NCBI GenBank assembly: GCA_033816765.1
Contig: CM066291.1
Coordinates: 744,001 to 808,000 of the forward strand
Source: Nothopassalora personata
Taxonomy: Eukaryota > Ascomycota > Dothideomycetes > Mycosphaerellales > Mycosphaerellaceae
Direction of reading: 5' to 3'
DNA: 64,000 bases
Below the pieces are notes generated by a model, which saw only the letters and a list, made by a program, of their open reading frames with translations, ran no database searches and was not told the origin of the DNA. A program made the position numbers and the translations under genes. Every line of letters starts with the position of its first letter. Position 1 is the first letter of the stretch. This document shows positions 43,698 through 53,242 of the stretch, one piece after another.

Positions 43698-44935
43698 CTC
43701 GGGCTCGTGGTGTAGGTGCGGGTTGTCGGTCGGTTCCTTCAGTGATGATCTCGAGTTCGAGGACAATGGCAGTCAGCCGAACGTAGTAAAGCTCGTTGGC
43801 TTGAGCTGTTTTGCGTGCTGATTCTCGGTGAACGAGAGTCTGAGGTGGGGTAGTGAGTATCCCTGCGATGTGTAGGTTCGCAGGCAAGAGCGTGGTGTAG
43901 TAGAGGGCAAGGCAAGTGTTATGTATGAATTCCGGAGAATGCGAGTGAAGGGCGATTTCGTTGTGGGGTTCACTTCAGATCCAAGCTTCTCAACAACGGA
44001 CAACAAACTAGGAGTGCCTGGACCAGCATCAATCACCTACCGAATCAGCAGAAATGGACGGGCGGGTGGGGGCATTCCTACTTCTCACGATCCGTGGCTG
44101 CTCGCTCTCGTTTTTGCCGGCCGAGCTTGCGAAAAGCCGTTGGGGACGACTTACATCATCCCAGCAGCACGGCTCCACGCGCCATGCTTCCTGCAGGCAC
44201 TGTATAACATGGAACACGCGCTCAACGAGAACGGCCGCTGAACACGATTGCCGTCATACCAACTGTCTCCTTCAAGACACCATGTTGCCGTCACGACACC
44301 TCTAACCATGCCTCTACACCGCTCGCACCACCACAGCCATCTCTAGGCAAATCTTGTAGAGTTCCAGGGCAAATGTCTAAAAGCGGTAGAACCCTGCCAG
44401 GGACCAAGGACGGACGGGTTCACTGCCGAACTTTCATCGTTATCGCTTTCAATCTCTCATCCGCATCCCCGAGAACCACGCTGCATTGTCTGCGTCTCAG
44501 CAAACACGACGTGTGATGGCGAGAGAGAGACATTCCACATCGGCACATGTTGGCACATGCTGCGAGAGCTCCTCTTATCTGTCTTCGACAAAAGACGTTG
44601 AGGATGCTCAACCACAGCAATGCCATGGATAGCTGTTTGTGTTGAGAATCTTCAAGTCCGCGAATGACGTCTAGGACCACTCAGGCGATAGTAAGCTCTG
44701 CAGCGTGCATGCAGAGACATGTACATCGCGAACATGCGACAACCTGGATCGCGTGCAGAGTGGCGGAAGCGAGACGGAGGGCCAGCTGAAACTGCCACGG
44801 CTTCTTGAAACAGGTCAGGCGATTTTGGCGATGTGGTTCAGAGCACCATAAGCTTGCTGAGGCCATGGCCTGATAGATACGAGTAGGTGATCATGACTTG
44901 AACCCCTCAGGCTCCAATGCTCGGAAACAACACAC
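43698..44935. promoter_or_regulatory. Desaturase upstream region
   Basis: The 1.2-kb gap lies 5' of the desaturase and 3' of the HsbA-like gene. Short frames occur on both strands, none with recognisable domains. It should hold the OLE1 promoter and a long leader. Confidence 0.5.
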
Positions 44936-45481
44936 TCAAGCAAATGCCTTCAAGGCCTCATCAAAATTCGCATCAACCTTCGCCATAACCTTCGCCATAA
45001 CCTTCGCCATAACCTTCTCACCACTCTTCATGGTCCCCTCGGGACTCTTCGCCAATAACGCATCACCAAGCTGCCTCGTCAACTTCCTCAAATCCGTCAT
45101 TTCACCACAAACAGTTCCCTTCAACCCAGCCTTCTCCAACTCTACCCTCTTCTCCTGCAATGCCGTCATGGTTGCCCTGATACTGGGTTCAATCGTGCCG
45201 TTGAGGTAGGCAATGATTTCCTTGGCCTCAGCTTCTGTCACGGTCGAGGAAGCATTCGCGTCGACGATGGTGTTGCGCATATCTATGCTGAGCTTGGCCT
45301 GGTCGCTGGAGATTCCCGAGGCGGCGAAAAGGCCACCGGCGTAAGCTCTGAGAGTTGCGGCCAGTTTCTGGACTTGGGTGTTGATGATCTCGAGGTTTTG
45401 TTGTGTGGAGGCAGCATCTCTGGGTGTGAGCGCAGTCTTGGCGTTGGCGGCGATTTGGGCGAATTTGGAAAGGCGGAGCAT
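44936..45481 (-). CDS. HsbA-like (hydrophobic surface-binding) cell-wall-type protein
   Basis: The protein has 181 aa from ATG 45481. An Ala/Leu-rich helical body (STQQNLEIINTQVQKLAATL..., AYLNGTIEPSIRATMTALQEKRVELEKAGL) and TDLRKLTRQLGDALLAKSPEGT match the HsbA / cell-wall galactomannoprotein family, small secreted proteins that coat hydrophobic surfaces. The N-terminus (MLRLSKFAQIAANAKTALTPRD) is a poor signal peptide, unusual for the family, so an upstream exon may be missed. The C-terminus holds the tandem repeat MAKVMAKVMAKV, encoded by near-identical 12-bp units (44982-45020). Confidence 0.72.
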   Translation of the reverse strand: MLRLSKFAQIAANAKTALTPRDAASTQQNLEIINTQVQKLAATLRAYAGGLFAASGISSDQAKLSIDMRNTIVDANASSTVTEAEAKEIIAYLNGTIEPSIRATMTALQEKRVELEKAGLKGTVCGEMTDLRKLTRQLGDALLAKSPEGTMKSGEKVMAKVMAKVMAKVDANFDEALKAFA

Positions 45482-46242
45482 TGTTGCGGTGTTGATGTTG
45501 TGTGGAGGGTGCTAGAGGTGGTTCCTGCGTTTTTCTTCAAGGTGGTCTGGCTTTCTTGTGGGAGTATGTAGTGTTTTTAATGATGGAAGCTGGTATAGGA
45601 TGATATAGACTTGATGGTTGAGTGACACGGTGATTTATGTTCTGCTTAGGTATCTGGAGAGTTGTACGCTTTCTATTGTTACACCTAGGTTCCTATATGT
45701 GTTGCATCGCAATGCGTCTGATATCTCGCTGCCTGCATGCCTCAAGTTGCGCATCCCCATGTCCGAGGTATGTGAGTAGTATAGCCACCACACCGATCCC
45801 ATCCAAGTTGGAGAGCTACCAATCTCAGGCAACACTCGCAGCCTCAGATTGCAGCCTTTCCAGGCTACAGCATTGTGGAAGATGGAGTTGGTTGCGACTA
45901 GATGTACCGAGGCTTCCCAGACTACTTCACGTGCTGTACCGTCGGCATTTCCCACTGGACTGTGTCTTGTTGTAGCACTTTCTCCTCAGTCAAAGTTCCG
46001 AGCAAGCATGGGGTCGTGAGGTGATGCCAGAACTGCTCCTGCTGTAAGTTCATCGACTGCTCCGAGCGTGGTTGTTGTCCGCGAGAGAAAGCGTGTTTCA
46101 CATCAGACCCCACACTGGTCAAAGCCAGGGACATGCTTTCGCGACTTGCACATGAACGCGATTCCATTAACGACTGCTCCTCTGTATCAACGAATAGCTT
46201 GCGTACAGTAGCGTCAACGGCAACCTCATTACGCCGTTTGAC
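45482..46242. promoter_or_regulatory. Divergent promoter region between HsbA-like gene and EAF6
   Basis: Gap of 0.76 kb between divergent starts, with no recognisable gene. Confidence 0.5.
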
Positions 46243-46854
46243 ATGGCTCAAGAAAATGTGCCTCCGGGCTCGGCGCAAGCAGCAAGCGCTTCAGCGGCAG
46301 CAGACCAACCCGGCCGACCTTACTATGAGTCGCTACGGAGCAATCTCAGGCAGACACTCGAGAAGAAGCGACGCATAGATGAGCAGCTAGCAGCGCTCGA
46401 AGAGCAGATCTACAAGCAAGAAGGGATGTACCTGGAAGAGACGGCCGCCTCGGGCAACATTGTCCGCGGATTCGACGGATGGGTGAAGGGCGTGCAGGTT
46501 GGCAGGAACGGCGCAGACGACAAGCGCTACAGAGGCAGAGTGAGAGACGAAGACCGTGTCTTCTCGCGGAGTAGCGTGAGCTGGATGAGGGTCAGTTGCT
46601 TACAGAGGCGCAGGTGTAGCCAAGAATTCATTGACGATCCGCAGGTCCAGGAAGGCACAGATTCGAACACACCTTCGCATGCTCCGACGCCTACAGGCTC
46701 CTTCGCGCCCCAGCTATCTGCACGCGAATCGAATGCGGGTACGCCAGCCTCTGCTGGAGTCAAGGCGCTCAACAAGAAGAAGAGACCTGCAGACAAGGAC
46801 GATGACGATGACTCCAAGACGAAGCGAGGCAAAATCTCCTATGCGCGAGATTAA
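46243..46854 (+). CDS. EAF6: Eaf6-like subunit of NuA4 histone acetyltransferase
   Basis: The frame encodes 203 aa if unspliced. A probable intron 46591-46644 (GTCAGT...CCGCAG, 54 bp, a multiple of three without stops) would give 185 aa and join SSVSWMR to VQEGTDSNTP. The N-terminal half has the Eaf6 coiled coil YYESLRSNLRQTLEKKRRI DEQLAALEEQIYKQE, then YLEETAASGNIVRGFDGWVKG and DRVFSRSS, all landmarks of the family. The tail is basic (KKKRPADK, TKRGK) and nuclear-type. Eaf6 is a small scaffold subunit of NuA4, anchoring the acetyltransferase on chromatin. Confidence 0.9.
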   Translation: MAQENVPPGSAQAASASAAADQPGRPYYESLRSNLRQTLEKKRRIDEQLAALEEQIYKQEGMYLEETAASGNIVRGFDGWVKGVQVGRNGADDKRYRGRVRDEDRVFSRSSVSWMRVSCLQRRRCSQEFIDDPQVQEGTDSNTPSHAPTPTGSFAPQLSARESNAGTPASAGVKALNKKKRPADKDDDDDSKTKRGKISYARD

Positions 46855-46953
46855 CGAGCACGATAGATGATGCGCGTGATTCGGAGCGTCAAAGTATGGC
46901 GTGAAGAATTATAGCGCAGCGTTTGCGACGAAAACCAATACATGCATGGGTTC

Positions 46954-47194
46954 ACTGTCGGTATGGTATGTTGGCCTCCACGACGGGCGAGTCATTCACC
47001 ACCGTTCACATCACGTCGACACTTGCGCGTCCAGATGAAACCGTTCTGTCGTAATGTCACTCCATATAATCTTACTCTGCATCTAGGGCGTGCTGTACGT
47101 GTAGAGACGAAGATCATCCGGTCGCGGTGGAACAAAAATAGGCATGGGACGGAACGGCGCCGTAGCACTTCATCCTCGCCATTGATACTTACCT
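46954..47194. repeat. 241-bp direct repeat, normal-composition copy
   Basis: Closely matches 47315-47550 and keeps normal CA/TG content (for example ACTTGCGCGTCCAGATG). It lies between EAF6 and the esterase gene. Confidence 0.9.
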
Positions 47195-47314
47195 TGTACA
47201 GTATAGCCAATGCGATGTAACTAATCGGGCTGGTCCGCTTATAGCGAGCCTTGGCGAAGCGTCTAATATCAAATAACCTTTAGATAGAATAGTTGTTGTC
47301 TGTATACAGCGCTT

Positions 47315-47550
47315 ACTGTCCGTATCGTATATTACCCTCTACGACGAGCGAGTTATTTACTAGCGTACATACTACGTCGACACTTGCGCGTCTAGATGCA
47401 AACCGTTGTATCGTAATGTTACTCGATGTAATCTTACTCTATATCTAGGACGACGTATAGAGACGAAGATCATCCGGTCGCAGTAGAACAAGAATAGGCA
47501 TGGGACGGAACGGCGCCGTAGCACTTTATCCTCGCCATTAATACTTACCT
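47315..47550. repeat. 236-bp direct repeat, RIP-like mutated copy
   Basis: The same sequence as 46954-47194 but with many CA-to-TA and TG-to-TA changes, for example TCCAGATG to TCTAGATG and GAGTCATT to GAGTTATT. It ends 60 bp before the esterase start. Confidence 0.88.
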
Positions 47551-47610
47551 CAGCGCGACATAGGCTTCAGTCGTTCAGACAAGCCACCCCGCGAAATCGC
47601 ACATCAAACC

Positions 47611-48711
47611 ATGGCCGCAGCTACTGATGTCTTCATATTCCCACAAGACGCCTACACGACGGCTCTCAACACTCTCGCGAACATATCGGCACTACCTGCA
47701 CGTAGTGCTGGATGTGGCTCTGATCTGCCTAAAGGTCTTACACCTGGCGGCAGCTCAGTCAACATCACGATCCATTCGCCGCGTTCTTCACCAAACACTA
47801 CTCTGCAGCAAAGAGAGTACCTGATTCACATTCCAGAGTCATATCCCGAGTCGAACAACGACTCACGCCCGCTGCTTCTCACCTTCAATGGCCAATACCA
47901 GTGGACTGAGTCGATAGAGCGCTACACTGGCTTCTCGACGACTGCGTTCAACCCTCACAGCATTGCTGTGTATCCTGCTGGAGTCGGCAACCAATGGCTA
48001 GGAGATGTAGCGGCGCCGAACTCGAGCTACATTAACGATATCCAGTTCGTAAGTGATGTGCTTGATGATCTGGAGTCTAAGCTGTGCATCGACAAGAACC
48101 GGATATATGCTGCTGGTTTCTCGAATGGCGGCGGTTTGACCGGCCTGCTTGCCTGCAATGGTACTGTAGGTGGACGATTTGCCGCCCTGGCCGGAGTATC
48201 TGCAGCATACTATACGGATGAGTCGCTACCAGAACATCTCTTCGGCGAGAAGTGCGGTCTCGACCGTAAGGAGGGTGTACAAATACCCTACCTCGAGATC
48301 CATGGCACCGAGGACCAGGTCATACACTACAACGGCAGCAACACACCAGACCCCGATACGTTTAATGTGCCAACATTCTTATCGAAGCTCGCAAAACTCA
48401 ATGGCTGTGCCGATGGTGCAGAACTGAAATCAGGACTCAAAGATGTGGAGACCAACTCTACTCAGACCCTGAATGGCGGCAATGTCACCAAATACAGCTG
48501 GACTTGCGCAGAAGCGGAAGACGTCCTTGTTCATTACAAAGTCAAAGGTCTCGGCCATGGCTGGCCAAGTACAGTCGCGGTTGGCGGCATTCTCGATCAA
48601 TACAGGCTCGGGCCAACGACCTGGAATGCAAGCGAGGTGATCGGAGAGTGGTTTGGCAAGTGGAGCTTACACGGCGCGAAAGCCAATGTCTCTGCAATTT
48701 TGACCTCCTGA
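47611..48711 (+). CDS. CE1 feruloyl-esterase / PHB-depolymerase-like hydrolase
   Basis: The protein has 366 aa from ATG 47611. The alpha/beta-hydrolase features are the nucleophile in AAGFSNGGG (Ser171), acid in IHGTEDQVIHYNG and His in GLGHGWPST, with RSAGCGSDLPKGLTPGG at the start of the mature-type domain. Several NxS/T sites suggest secretion. This is the arrangement of fungal feruloyl esterases, which release ferulic acid from plant cell walls. No signal peptide is visible before the domain: about 30 non-hydrophobic residues precede it. Either an upstream exon is missed or the 5' end was altered by the adjacent repeat. Confidence 0.78.
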   Translation: MAAATDVFIFPQDAYTTALNTLANISALPARSAGCGSDLPKGLTPGGSSVNITIHSPRSSPNTTLQQREYLIHIPESYPESNNDSRPLLLTFNGQYQWTESIERYTGFSTTAFNPHSIAVYPAGVGNQWLGDVAAPNSSYINDIQFVSDVLDDLESKLCIDKNRIYAAGFSNGGGLTGLLACNGTVGGRFAALAGVSAAYYTDESLPEHLFGEKCGLDRKEGVQIPYLEIHGTEDQVIHYNGSNTPDPDTFNVPTFLSKLAKLNGCADGAELKSGLKDVETNSTQTLNGGNVTKYSWTCAEAEDVLVHYKVKGLGHGWPSTVAVGGILDQYRLGPTTWNASEVIGEWFGKWSLHGAKANVSAILTS

Positions 48712-49531
48712 ACAGAACGCTCGGGCGCGGATTGAAGAGGAAACCTTTCACATGTCCCACTAGACAATCACACGAGCAATTACTGTTAGCGGCTCATCTC
48801 ACCGCATTCAACCGGTCAGATGGCAGAAAAGTACATTTGCGGTGCTCTGTGCTAGAATCCATGTGGCTATCAACCCTATGTGCTTTGGTTGTGCGGCTCC
48901 GGGGGATTACCCCAGGTATATGCGCTAGGGAAGTCAATTGCTGTTCCGCGTGCAGGGATAGCCTTGCTCGATGTGCTTTGACACTACTGTATGCGCGTAT
49001 CGCGTTGCAGCGAGAGAGTACGAAGAGCAGTCATGTAGAATGCATACTGCCATCTGGCGAACGCTTTGCTCATGGACCAGATGAAGTTGAGAGATCAGGA
49101 AGTGTAGGCACCGAAGCACATGCTGACTCTATAGCTGAACCAGCATGTGAACCCGACACTTTCCGTATGACTTCTCGTCGGGAGATTGCCGGCAGCTTTC
49201 AGCAGGCTTCTTACTGTTGTGACCCCGTCTCTCCGCATTTCCCCATCTTGTCATGCTTGCTCTACCTTTCTGTGACAGGGCGCTTTAGTAGCCTTTATTG
49301 ACAATGGGCTGCATTGCAGCGCCCCTCCAGGAGAGGCACTGTTACAGCAGGTATACTCATCTGAGGGGCCTCGAGCCTATGGTGCTCTGGAGGAGAAGGT
49401 TGTCCTTTTATCCATTCTTGCTACTCTTCTTCTTACATTGGGTCTTCGTTCACGTTCAGCACCTTGCTACACCAAGAGGTCACCAAGAGAAATATTAATT
49501 GTTACAACTTCTTATTCAGGCATACGGACAA
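48712..49531. promoter_or_regulatory. Intergenic region upstream of the GPCR gene
   Basis: No coding region is recognised. TTATTCAG|GC at about 49512-49520 looks like a 3' splice site just ahead of the GPCR start, so an intron in the 5' UTR is possible. Confidence 0.4.
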
Positions 49532-50800
49532 ATGTCGAACGATATGATGAGCGCCATGGCGCAGTTCACGGACAAGAGTGGGACATTGGCACCGTTGGAG
49601 GGCGATGTTCGCCGTGGCTTAGAAGCCATTACAACAGCGGCGTTCATGTCGATCGGGAGCACCGTTTTCCTCTTCAGCTACCTGTCTTGGCGGTTGATCA
49701 CCTGGAAGCAAAGAGGCTACGCCCACGTCAACCAATACGTCGCGATCCTACTGAATTTGATCTTCGCCGACTTGATACAAGCAATCGGGTTCTCCCTAAG
49801 CCTGCATTGGCTACGAGGCAACAGTATCACCGCAGACACATCAGCATGCTGGACACAAGGGTGGTTCATCAACGCCGGCGACGTCGGAGCCTGCTTCTTC
49901 ACATTAGCCATGGGCGTCCTTCTCTTCTTCGATATCGTCCTCGAGCGCCGCATAAAGCGCTACCCCGTCTTCCTCGCCATCGTCGTTGGCATCTGGACAT
50001 TGGACTTCTTCCTCGCTTCCATCGGTATTGCCCTTCATCCTACCGACTTCTATCGCCGCGCAGGCATGTGGTGCTGGATCAATGAGGAATACCTAGATGA
50101 ACGCCTTGCCTTCCACTACATCTGGGTCCTCTTGACCGAGTTCGGCACAGTCGTTCTCTACACCATAATGTTCGTCACCCTCTGGCGCCGCGTCCGTCAA
50201 GTCCACTGGGATGGCGAAGACGTCCACCTCCGACAACGAGCTCAATCAGCCGCTTGGAGCGTTATCGCCTATCCCATCGTCTACGTCGTCTGTACACTGC
50301 CCGCCGTGATTGCCCGTCTAAGCATAATGACAGGCCACAAGGTCGGCTACATTGAGCTCTCCGTCGTGGGTTTCATGCTCACATCCAATGGCTGGCTAGA
50401 TGTAATCCTCTACACCACTACCCGCCGCAGCCTCATCACTGGCCCACCCGTGCAAGACCAAGAACTCCACGCGCTCGATACGTTCGTAATGTGTCGCGGC
50501 GACGGCGGCATATCGCCGAAGAAGTCCGCAGACCAGATGAAAAAGAATGGAACTTTCGGCGAGCGCCACGACCTCTCTACCCGTGACTCCTGGGGTGACG
50601 AAGACATCAACCGGGAAGTCATCATTGAGAGGAAGACGAGAGACTTCACTGCAGAGCTGGACGCTGTGTGGCGGCCGCAGGGCATGGAGGCGGCTCCGAT
50701 TGGGAGAGCGCAGACGATGTATTGGGACGCCTTTGAAAGGATATGTGATGAACACGGCAGGCACCGAGAGGTCTTTCCGAAAATCGGAGAGGCGAAGTGA
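49532..50800 (+). CDS. Git3/cAMP-receptor-like G-protein-coupled receptor
   Basis: The protein has 422 aa from ATG 49532 (MSNDMMSAMAQ); the frame upstream lacks ATG. Seven hydrophobic segments are visible: AFMSIGSTVFLFSYLSW, YVAILLNLIFADLIQAIGF, GDVGACFFTLAMGVLLFF, VFLAIVVGIWTLDFFLASIG, WVLLTEFGTVVLYTIMF, WSVIAYPIVYVVCTLPAVI and LSVVGFMLTSNGWLDVILY. Basic loops KRY and WRRVRQVHW fit the cytosolic side, and the C-terminal tail is long and hydrophilic. This resembles fungal nutrient/cAMP-type receptors (Git3 and Dicty_CAR-related) that signal through G-alpha to cAMP. Ligand unknown. Confidence 0.82.
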   Translation: MSNDMMSAMAQFTDKSGTLAPLEGDVRRGLEAITTAAFMSIGSTVFLFSYLSWRLITWKQRGYAHVNQYVAILLNLIFADLIQAIGFSLSLHWLRGNSITADTSACWTQGWFINAGDVGACFFTLAMGVLLFFDIVLERRIKRYPVFLAIVVGIWTLDFFLASIGIALHPTDFYRRAGMWCWINEEYLDERLAFHYIWVLLTEFGTVVLYTIMFVTLWRRVRQVHWDGEDVHLRQRAQSAAWSVIAYPIVYVVCTLPAVIARLSIMTGHKVGYIELSVVGFMLTSNGWLDVILYTTTRRSLITGPPVQDQELHALDTFVMCRGDGGISPKKSADQMKKNGTFGERHDLSTRDSWGDEDINREVIIERKTRDFTAELDAVWRPQGMEAAPIGRAQTMYWDAFERICDEHGRHREVFPKIGEAK

Positions 50801-51750
50801 TGGTGCTTGTCGTGATTGACGTTGTTGAAAGAGTAATGACATCCTCTTTGTTGGGAAGACTTCGACCGTCAGCCCGATGAATAGCTACTGCCCGCTCAAA
50901 GAGGAAAGGGGCGATGCAGCACGACCTGCTGCGGCCGGAGAAGAACGGACGAATAAGATAAGAAGCTGTAGTGTGCACAACCAGCTTGCCACCGCTACAC
51001 ACAAGCGCGGCTCGAGGAACATCGAGCAGGGAGAACCCAAGAAGAACTTTTACCCTACCCGAACAGTGGGCCGGATGAACCAAAAGTGGGATTTCACTTT
51101 CTTCAGAAAGACCTGGAAGTGCTTTAGATTGGCTTATTTCATTAGAACGCTACGGCTCCGGTTCCATTTCTATATCCAGAGATATGCAGAGAGAGAGTTA
51201 TCAGTACGCTCGCAAATGTGAACAGACCATAGTACCATCAAGCATTCCCGCCTCACTCCAAGACCACTCAACAACCAGTGACGATTGTCTCGACCAGCGC
51301 CGCAAGTCTAAGCAGACCTGACAGCGTCAAAAGTCGGCACTGCAACGATAACGTCGACCAAAGCATCAGCTTCCTCCTCCGTCAGAGCAGCTCCATCGCT
51401 TTCGTAATCCGGCAGTATGATTACGACCCAAGATACCGACTGACTGCGCAACTTCGAGTCGGCGCTCTCGTGTTGTAGGCTTTAAAGAAGAGTACTGGTG
51501 AAGGATGGGATTTGGTGCGTTGTTGACGTGTATGCCTTCGTCACTCGTCCCAGGATGATTCTCCATAACCACAGCCTCCGGAAATCCCAAGCACTCACAG
51601 TTGTCGTGGCCAGCAGGTGGGTGTGCAATCACCACATTCAGACATGTGTTGAAGAAGGATCCCAGTCGCGGGAGTTGACGGCATTGGTGAAGGATCGTGC
51701 TACTACAGTAGATGCTCTTGGCTCACTGACCTACTGCGGTCGCGCGTATG
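50801..51750. other. Intergenic, no gene recognised
   Basis: Short frames only; no domains or consistent splice model seen. The segment separates the GPCR from the inverted-repeat element. Confidence 0.5.
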
Positions 51751-52052
51751 CGAAAAGTCTATGGGCAGACCCTAATCTTAGTCATCACTAAAAGCTTGAT
51801 TAGCCCTCTAGCACTTTAAAATGCGCATGCCCGCCCGGCGAGGGTTGATAGCAACTATCTTTCCTATATCCGCAGTAAACTTGGGAGGGGCCCACGGGAG
51901 GAGAGGTCCCCAGAGGGAGGGAGGATGTCGTGGGAGGACCCAAGTGCAGCGGAGGGCTGGGGGTCGGGTATTCACCATTTGATAGGATTTGATTGATTAG
52001 TCAGATTAGGGTCTGCCCATAGTCGAAAATAGGGTCTGCCCATAGACTTTTC
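51751..52052. mobile_element. MITE-like inverted-repeat element (about 300 bp)
   Basis: The left end (51751-51775, CGAAAAGTCTATGGGCAGAC...) reappears inverted at the right end (52029-52052). The right arm holds a second copy of the inner part (52004-52022), so one arm is internally duplicated. The interior is G-rich (51885-51965) and has no ORF. Terminal inverted repeats and small size fit a non-autonomous DNA transposon, but I could not define a target duplication. Confidence 0.55.
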
Positions 52053-52343
52053 GGCTTGTGCGGGTTGTCCTTTGTCGAACGATGTGCCCATTGATGCTTG
52101 ATCTAATGTCAATGTCAATAGATGGGACATCTCTATGCTGACTGTGCTAGTCCATGGAGCTGAAGATGGCAATGTTACTGGATAGGTGTAGCGTCAGTTG
52201 AATTTGAACCCAAATCTTGCATGGATCGACCTGCCCACAGGAGGCGCTGTGAAACAGGCTCGCTAGGGCTTTCATTCCGGGTATACACATCATTCAGCTA
52301 TGGAAGGCATGATACAGTCTGAACAAACTGGTTCGCTGGGAGA

Positions 52344-53242
52344 TCAGTTGACTGTTGCGCTCACAATCTTAACCTCACTCTTGGGGCGATCACCACTGTC
52401 AGTAGCGACAGCACCAAGCTTGTCAACCACATCCATGCCGTCCGTGACGCGGCCAAACACGGTGTGCTTGCCGTTCAAGTGAGGGGTGGCTGCCAAGGTG
52501 ATGAAGAACCTGCTGCAGTGTCAGTACAAATGTAATTCTAGGACATTGCGCCTGGAGTTTTGGGGCGTTGCATGGGACAGGAACACATACTGGCTGCCGT
52601 TGGTGCCTGGTCCAGCATTGGCCATGCTCAATGTGCCCTTGGCGTCGTGCTTGAGCGATGGGACGAACTCATCCTCGAACTTGGCGCCATAGATGGAGCT
52701 TCCACCGCGTCCAGTGCCGGTCGGATCACCACCTGAGAGAGATATTAGCATACTGAAGGAGAGCTGACATCCAAAAAATGCTGGTTGGTTGTATGCCAAT
52801 GGACACGCTTTTAAGTCGGGCAGACGATTGCTATGCTCGACAGCGACCAGATAGATGGACCGCAGTACCTGCTCTGCAGTACAACTCCTTTTCTATACAG
52901 AAACATACCTTGAATCATGAAGTTCTTGATAATACGGTGAAAGATCACGCCGTCATATTTGCCAGTCTGGGCGAGAGTGGCGAAGTTCTTGCAGGTCTGG
53001 AGCATACAACATTAGCGGCGCGGTCTGACGTGAGCGCCATCTTGAAGTCTCGCCTTTGGGGTCAAATCAGAGTACATCATGCAGGTGATGTTTCCAAGGG
53101 TGGTGTGCAAGACCACATTGTTGGGTTTGTCGGCATTGCCTGTACCTCCACTCGCGGGTGGTGCGGTTGCGCTGGACGAGCCGGTCGATGCTGGCTGTTC
53201 AGCGTGCTTGTCGCCACCAAAAAGCTTCTTGAGTTTGTCCAT
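52344..53242 (-). CDS. Cyclophilin-type peptidyl-prolyl isomerase (PPIL1-like)
   Basis: Minus-strand exons are 53054-53242, 52909-52996, 52591-52732 and 52344-52509, giving 194 aa. Introns 2 and 3 are GTATGT...CAG. Intron 1 (52997-53053, 57 bp) starts GCGAGA and ends CTCCAG, that is, GC-AG, and is the only choice that joins LTPK to TCKNF as in the family. The domain shows [44 protein letters not shown] and HTVFGRV, so the active-site residues (Arg, Phe, Gln, Phe, His) are present. A Ser/Ala/Pro-rich N-terminal extension of about 40 residues precedes it. PPIL1-type cyclophilins assist protein folding and splicing complexes. Confidence 0.9.

Noticed and set aside
50410..51083. Antisense frames overlapping the GPCR gene and its 3' side
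   Set aside because: Shadows of a well-supported gene with no domains of their own.
51885..51965. G-rich tract as a G-quadruplex
   Set aside because: G-runs are irregular and interrupted by C-runs that would pair; not convincing without a calculation.
52200..52230. GGGTTCAAATTC on the minus strand as a tRNA T-loop
   Set aside because: The flanking bases do not form a T-stem and no anticodon or acceptor stem could be found.
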